Source of the DNA: Agrocybe praecox
Lineage: Eukaryota; Basidiomycota; Agaricomycetes; Agaricales; Agrocybaceae
DNA length: 10,847 nucleotides
Assembly (NCBI GenBank): GCA_964017145.1
Contig: CAXHKQ010000100.1
Span: 1 to 10,847, forward strand
Direction of reading: 5' to 3'
Position numbers and translations under genes: made by a program. The notes under the pieces were generated by a model, which ran no database searches, was not told the origin of the DNA, and worked only from the letters and a program-made list of their open reading frames with translations. This document shows, piece after piece, positions 8,101-10,847 of this stretch. Positions within the stretch are counted from its first letter, which is position 1, and the number at the start of each line of letters is the position of its first letter.

Positions 8101-9484
8101 GATCATTGGTCGCAATCAATTATATCGTTATTGACAATCGTTTAAACGAAGAAGTCAATTTCCATCCGTATGCACTGCCACTGTTTTACTGTCTCCGTAC
8201 GACGACGGTTGGGTTGAGATATTAATTGTATTTGTCTGTGTTCAGCTGCACGAGAGATGCTTGAGCTTGAGAGCATTATTTTGCTTGCAGCTTGTGATTA
8301 AATCAATATAATTCGATGCTAATGCGATTCGACACAAAAGCCAGAACGTCGCCAATTCGTTGGAAATAATTTGCAGCTCTGATGCGTATTTAGTGTGAGC
8401 ACTGCTGGACACTATCAGATATAGTGTTTCCACCTGGTTGATCGTGAGAGCGGTTGCGTGCTTTAGGCAACCTTGATAAATACAAGCACGCGCATTTAGA
8501 AACAGAACCACGACCACGCATGTGTGTTGGCAGTTAACACACTATTCGATTCAAGAACACTGCCGGCGGTTGGTTGGTTTTATATGCGTAGCGTCTGATC
8601 GCGAGCAAAATGTTTGATTTAGCAGATAAATAATTATGGTAAGAAGCCGATCAAACATGGTTGTCAAGTTTGTTATGTTCTCGATTTATAAATCATACGA
8701 CTAATGGATCGTAGTAAGTAGCAACATGTCGCATATGTTCTTATGCGTACGGTGAATTAGCTCAAATTGCACCCAATTGCCTCAGTCCCTCAGCTATGTT
8801 GTGTGCATCAATATAATAAAAAATGCGGTGGCCAAATTATAACGATTCTCCGATTGCTTCGCAGCGTTAAATGTGGGTCGGTTTTATTGCTGTGCGTTCA
8901 AATAACGCACGCACAATCAACAACGCATACATATATAAATACCAACGACTACTGATTAGAGCGGTATGTGCACTAAATGGGTGTTAATGTGCTATTCGAT
9001 AGGGAGTATCATCGACGCGCGACTCGTGTCGAATTGGCGCTGATAACACCAACGATTTTACATATCATATCTCAACCGTACAGTAACCTCTCTACTATAG
9101 ATAGAGTCAATCAACGAATATGGCTACCGACGAACACCAGCGCGCTTCGTGGCATATCCATAATAATGTATGCACATATTTCACATTCAAAATTCACGAT
9201 GGTCACGATCATTGCTGACGAGATCACCTGCTGTCGTGTGACTGGTTGCTATACGCGCATATCGCGCCTACACCTGAGCACACATCGCGCGATCTCGAAT
9301 ACACATTGTACCTAGTATTTGCACTTCAATTGCCGCCGGTTAATTTCGATATTTGTCCTCGCGGATCATGTTTGAATTATTATGTAAGTCGTAGTCAACA
9401 CGATATTATTTAATATCTATCATTAATTAGCGCGCACTTACCCAGAGTGCCCATCAGCTCCTCCAGTGTGTGATCAACCGCCAT
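1367..9484 (-). CDS. SLC22-family organic cation/carnitine-like transporter, complete, 4 coding exons
   Basis: Join of 9484-9442, 6937-6270, 4330-4064 and 2107-1367 on the minus strand, giving 572 residues. This is a plasma-membrane facilitator of the MFS, SLC22 (organic cation/carnitine) family, expected to have 12 membrane segments. Seen in the translation: LGDFGRYQ before TM1 (about 21-48); a roughly 95-residue extracellular loop (49-142) with Cys 53, 88, 114 and 137 and N-glycosylation sequons at Asn62, 67 and 107; the MFS loop GGLADRVGRK (162-171); ESPRW (280-284) in the central cytoplasmic loop; TPNLR and YYGLSL (343-369); DRLGRR (401-406); ELFPTVVRN (457-465); and LPETMGQPMP (514-523) after TM12. 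Length is normal for the family (about 550). All introns are GT-AG, in phases 1, 0 and 0. The family assignment is firm. The substrate (for example carnitine, carcinine or other amines) and the exact orthologue cannot be told from sequence alone. Confidence 0.95.
2221..2981. mobile_element. TTAA-bounded non-autonomous inverted-repeat element (MITE-like), 761 bp with flanks
   Basis: The ends are a perfect 23-bp inverted repeat including TTAA on both sides: 2221-2243 and 2959-2981, reading TTAA then GGGGGTAGTCCTCTAAATA inwards. TTAA flanks are the target-site duplication typical of piggyBac-type transposition, although the piggyBac family usually begins CCC after TTAA, so the superfamily is uncertain. 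The interior has no transposase frame: the longest is about 109 codons and unrecognised. A second inverted repeat is nested inside (2497-2524 and 2651-2678). The element lies wholly within intron 3. It is probably a deletion derivative or MITE mobilised in trans. Confidence 0.82.
2497..2678. repeat. Inner inverted repeat nested in the TTAA element
   Basis: Arm 2497-2524 is the reverse complement of 2651-2678 at 24 of 28 positions, with a perfect 18-bp block ATCTAGTCCCCTACGTAG and a 126-bp spacer. The block TAGTCCCCTACGTA resembles the outer terminal repeat TAGTCCTCTAAATA. The inner pair may therefore be a related terminus, meaning one element inserted in another or a duplication of the end sequence. 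Confidence 0.75.
3782..3923 (+). repeat. Diverged direct repeat in intron 3
   Basis: Positions 3782-3817 and 3885-3923 share ATTCGATA, an AT-rich spacer, TCGGCC and TTGATCAG(AG)TCT in the same order. A third partial copy of ATTCGATATTT is at 3861-3871. Between them is a 13-bp near-tandem (GAAGAAATCATTT and GAAGAAATAATTT). It looks like an old local duplication with no sign of function. Confidence 0.55.
4064..4330 (-). CDS. SLC22 gene, coding exon 3 (residues 238-326: TM5, TM6, ESPRW loop)
   Basis: 267 nt, exactly 89 codons. The acceptor TTCTCTTTCCCCGCAG is strong. The exon encodes TM5 (ATFAVGVMLVAMWGALIPD), TM6 (around AVYGAHALLLVAHWW), then DESPRWLWMQGRRAEA, the SLC22 central-loop signature for a cytoplasmic segment that follows TM6. 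The donor is CAG|GTACCA. It has the invariant GT but a poor +3 to +6 match. The end of this exon is nevertheless well supported, because joining ATTQ to VAEAAVEQ of exon 4 keeps frame and family spacing. Read-through into the intron adds 37 residues before a stop at 3950-3952. Confidence 0.92.
4491..4627. repeat. Long hairpin: 50-bp arms around a 37-bp loop
   Basis: Arm 4491-4540 is the reverse complement of 4578-4627 at 45 of 50 positions without gaps, including perfect runs GTCCTTTGAACCG and ACGTAACACGAA. Transcribed from either strand as part of intron 2 or independently, it would fold into a long, nearly perfect stem. It could be a small foldback transposon, a precursor of small RNAs, or both. 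No flanking target duplication is obvious. Confidence 0.8.
4862..4948 (+). repeat. Dispersed repeat, copy B (short form)
   Basis: Same two blocks as copy A at 1147-1297, but directly joined: 4862-4885 abuts 4886-4948, while copy A has 66 bases between them. It sits in intron 2. The clean presence or absence of the 66 bases suggests an insertion into copy A or a deletion from copy B. Confidence 0.75.
5124..5156. repeat. Small hairpin (GTGTCCACT palindrome)
   Basis: GTGTCCACT at 5130-5138 and its reverse complement at 5141-5149 flank a 2-base loop. The stem extends imperfectly outwards to GGTG (5124) and CACC (5156). It lies in a moderately GC-rich island (about 5041-5250) unlike the AT-rich intron around it, which may be part of a further unidentified inserted element. 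Confidence 0.55.
5339..5505 (-). mobile_element. tRNA-derived SINE-like sequence
   Basis: Minus strand. A pol III A box (TAGCAAAGTGG, 5498-5488) and B box (GGTTCAAATCC, 5454-5444) are separated by 33 bases, the spacing of a tRNA. The acceptor arms do not pair and the T stem is broken, so it is not a working tRNA. About 100 bases of unrelated body follow, ending in an A run (5344-5339), as in a SINE with a tRNA-like head. I see no clear target-site duplication, so the 3' boundary is approximate. It is inserted in intron 2 in the same orientation as the host gene. Confidence 0.65.
6270..6937 (-). CDS. SLC22 gene, coding exon 2 (residues 15-237: TM1, large extracellular loop, TM2-TM4)
   Basis: 668 nt. 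The acceptor is a good polypyrimidine tract ending TCTCTCTCCAG, and the donor is CAG|GTGAGT. It encodes TM1 (QFFLHILSALCAGIHMLSLV), the loop beginning SVPDHRC, three N-glycosylation sequons, a small Ala-rich run (GAAAAAVA, about 97-104), the conserved TIDWTLVCDRRW just before TM2, the MFS signature DRVGRK, and TM3 and TM4 ending in SMELVGPSKRTACGIAFQ. Four loop cysteines are visible and probably form disulfides, as in mammalian OCTs, which have six. Reading past the donor gives 24 intron-encoded residues and then a stop, so retention of intron 2 would truncate the protein. Confidence 0.95.
7265..7380. mobile_element. 116-bp foldback element with 20-bp terminal inverted repeats
   Basis: The ends are perfect inverted repeats CCCCCTATTACGAACGAAAT (7265-7284) and its complement (7361-7380). 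Inside is a second, 13-bp hairpin (7325-7337 and 7347-7359, loop of 9) and a TTATG repeat, seven perfect units at 7294-7328. There is no coding capacity. The flanks show no convincing target duplication. It fits a very short MITE or foldback element in intron 1. Confidence 0.72.
7294..7328 (+). repeat. (TTATG)7 pentanucleotide microsatellite
   Basis: Seven uninterrupted TTATG units lie between the left terminal repeat and the inner hairpin of the foldback element. Copy number is likely to vary between individuals. Confidence 0.9.
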
Positions 9485-9518
9485 GATGATGGTGCTGGTG
9501 GTCGCTGTTATCTATGAC
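9442..9518 (-). CDS. SLC22 gene, start-codon exon (5' UTR tail plus first 43 coding bases)
   Basis: Read on the minus strand, the acceptor CCACTTTTCAG ends at 9519. It is followed by 34 nt of leader and an ATG at 9484-9482, with A at -3 and G at +4. An in-frame TAG lies 11 codons upstream in the same exon, so this ATG is the first possible start in this frame. The 43 coding bases give MAVDHTLEELMGTL plus the first base of a Gly codon, and end at a perfect GTAAGT donor (9441-9436). The split Gly is completed by exon 2 to read GTLGDFGRYQ, matching the usual SLC22 N-terminus (short amphipathic stretch, then F-G-R-Y-Q). The acceptor before the ATG implies at least one further noncoding exon upstream. 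Confidence 0.88.
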
Positions 9519-10847
9519 CTGAAAAGTGGAATAAATCACTTTGAGCACACAATACACACTCGCCGTCGCCGCCTCCCAACAATAATTGCATACTAAATCC
9601 AAAACCACAAGAACGTGCCGTTGAAGGAACAACCGCGATCCACACACACACACATTAACAATGTCGAGACAACTCTCTGTATAGTATCTCTGCCGCGATT
9701 ACTCGCGATCGCGGGCACCGCCTGACACAGACACAAAAAAAGTAGTGACCGGAAAAACTGGTCTAACCGATGCCGGTTCGCGTAACCTTTACGACGGACC
9801 TTCGTCGTCGTCGCTGCCGCCGCAATTCTTGACCTTGTGCACCCGAAAAGTTATAATCACTGGAAATTCGCGCCGAAAAAATGATAGCCCTTTTTTTTAG
9901 CGTACAATCACAACTACAATCACACAAGTGGTTGGGACCGAGTCGCTCCGAGCACTGCTAGTATTATTATGATTTTCCAAAGTGATGTCAGGCGCGTGAG
10001 CGGCAGCGATTTGAGCCGTGTATTATTAGAGCACTCGCGCTCACCGCAACGAATCCGCGCCTCGGCGCTTTATCGCTCGCCGTGGCACAGAATTTATAAT
10101 CGTACGCGGCGGCGTCGGCGGCGGCGGTGGCGGCCCAACGACAGCAGGCTAGCGACTGAGAATGCGAGCGATACGCACACGCATTACTCGCATTATTCCG
10201 CGAGTCGACAGGCAGTAGCGAGAGACATCATCGACATGGGCGAGCGGGCCGACGACGACGTCGTCACTACATATGCCTGTCGTTATCTTTAAAATTATAC
10301 GCGCACACACACATGCACTCAGCGACAAGGCGACACGAACAAATGCAACGAGATATCAACGTTTTTTACGCGACAGAGTTTTTTTCCAGGTCTGGCCAAC
10401 AAACGCGCGATATTGTTTCAGTTTCATTATAAATTTTAATTCGCGCGCAGAACGTTGCAAATTGCGGTTATTACCGATGATTTCACGACAAACGATAACC
10501 CGCGTTAGTGCGGAGACCGAGCCAAAACCGATCCGACTCCAACCGATCAACGACTGAAACTGCGCCAAATCAATATGTCGTGGTCGTGAGACCCGTCCCG
10601 ATTCGATTTCGTACGTTCAAGTGCGCGGCTGAGAGATACTACTACTAAAAAGTCTGTATGTGTGTGTGTGTTTTTGTCGGCTTAGCACATATGATCTAAA
10701 TTGTGGTATAGCTTGAGCTTGTCTATGTGTGAGCACCGCACATCAATATCGATCATATGGAATTAACGAATAAATTAACCCAACAGTCCCCGGCCATACG
10801 ATTTCACTGAAAACATCTACACACACACTTTGAATAATTTTACTATT
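9519..10847 (-). promoter_or_regulatory. Upstream region: probable 5' leader intron, noncoding exon and promoter
   Basis: The acceptor at 9519 shows that the leader is spliced, so an upstream exon must exist on the minus strand. The region is CpG-rich between about 9680 and 10560, unlike the gene-distal flank. A plausible donor is G|GTGAGC at 10044-10039. A TATAAA on the minus strand is at 10098-10093, but it would leave a very short exon. An initiator-like TTCAGTC lies near 10555. None is conclusive, and the leader exon could also lie beyond the window. Simple repeats: (CA)7 at 9641-9654, (TG)6 at 10659-10670 and a GGC-rich run at 10107-10133. I see no convincing coding exon. Confidence 0.4.

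Larger units (their letters stand above)
6938..9441 (-). other. Intron 1 (2504 bp) of the transporter gene
   Basis: Runs from donor GTAAGT (9441) to acceptor TCTCTCTCCAG (6938), phase 1. It contains a 116-bp foldback element (7265-7380), a (CA)-rich stretch with a 12-bp palindrome GCACGCGCGTGC (8027-8038), and AT-rich DNA. The short open frames at 8242-8517 and 8977-9315 show no recognisable protein. The part near the first coding exon (about 8700-9440) has higher GC and CpG content and might hold enhancers, but no motif is decisive. Confidence 0.85.

Noticed and set aside
8242..9315. Open frames of 91 codons (minus, 8242-8517) and 112 codons (plus, 8977-9315) in intron 1
   Set aside because: They have no recognisable domain, no splice context and intron-like composition.
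9641..9654. (CA)n and other dinucleotide runs as regulatory elements
   Set aside because: They are short simple repeats, common in insect DNA, with nothing to tie them to regulation.
9969..10292. 107-codon plus-strand frame with an Arg run
   Set aside because: The Arg run comes from a GGC/CGG simple repeat. There is no family resemblance and it lies in the CpG-rich upstream region, so it is probably chance.
1..10847. CRISPR array, prokaryotic operon or defence system
   Set aside because: There are no regularly spaced repeats. The spliced gene with GT-AG introns and SLC22 homology marks this as animal nuclear DNA.

Overview
The window looks like nuclear DNA from an insect, most likely a dipteran and plausibly a mosquito. 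There is one GC-rich, spliced gene with GT-AG introns of about 2 kb. It sits in AT-rich DNA carrying small foldback transposon relics and a tRNA-derived SINE-like copy. There are no bacterial features: no operons, no Shine-Dalgarno sites, no CRISPR array. The order assignment rests on codon bias, the transporter family and the repeat style, and is an inference.

One complete protein-coding gene on the minus strand dominates the window. It encodes an SLC22-type organic cation/carnitine-like transporter of the major facilitator superfamily. I assembled four coding exons: 9484-9442, 6937-6270, 4330-4064 and 2107-1367. They total 1719 nt, giving 572 residues plus TGA. All junctions keep frame, and the joined protein carries the SLC22 hallmarks in order: a short N-terminus with FGRYQ, TM1, a large glycosylatable loop, the MFS loop DRVGRK, ESPRW, the TPNLR/YYGLSL block, DRLGRR, ELFPTVVRN and LPETMGQPMP. 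A spliced 5' leader is indicated by an acceptor just upstream of the ATG. The leader exon and promoter probably lie in the CpG-rich stretch between about 9.6 and 10.6 kb.

Layout from left to right. 1-1366: downstream flank and 3' UTR, AT-rich, with a 38-bp direct duplication and one copy of a dispersed repeat. 1367-2107: last coding exon. 2108-4063: intron 3, with a 761-bp nested inverted-repeat element bounded by TTAA. 4064-4330: exon 3. 4331-6269: intron 2, with a 137-bp hairpin, the second dispersed-repeat copy, small palindromes and the SINE-like tRNA relic. 6270-6937: exon 2. 6938-9441: intron 1, with a 116-bp foldback element containing a pentanucleotide repeat. 9442-9518: start-codon exon. 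9519-10847: candidate leader and promoter region with simple repeats.

I see no multi-gene system here. The points of interest are the non-autonomous elements inside the introns, a weak exon 3 donor that could allow a truncated transporter isoform, and a low-complexity C-terminal tail.
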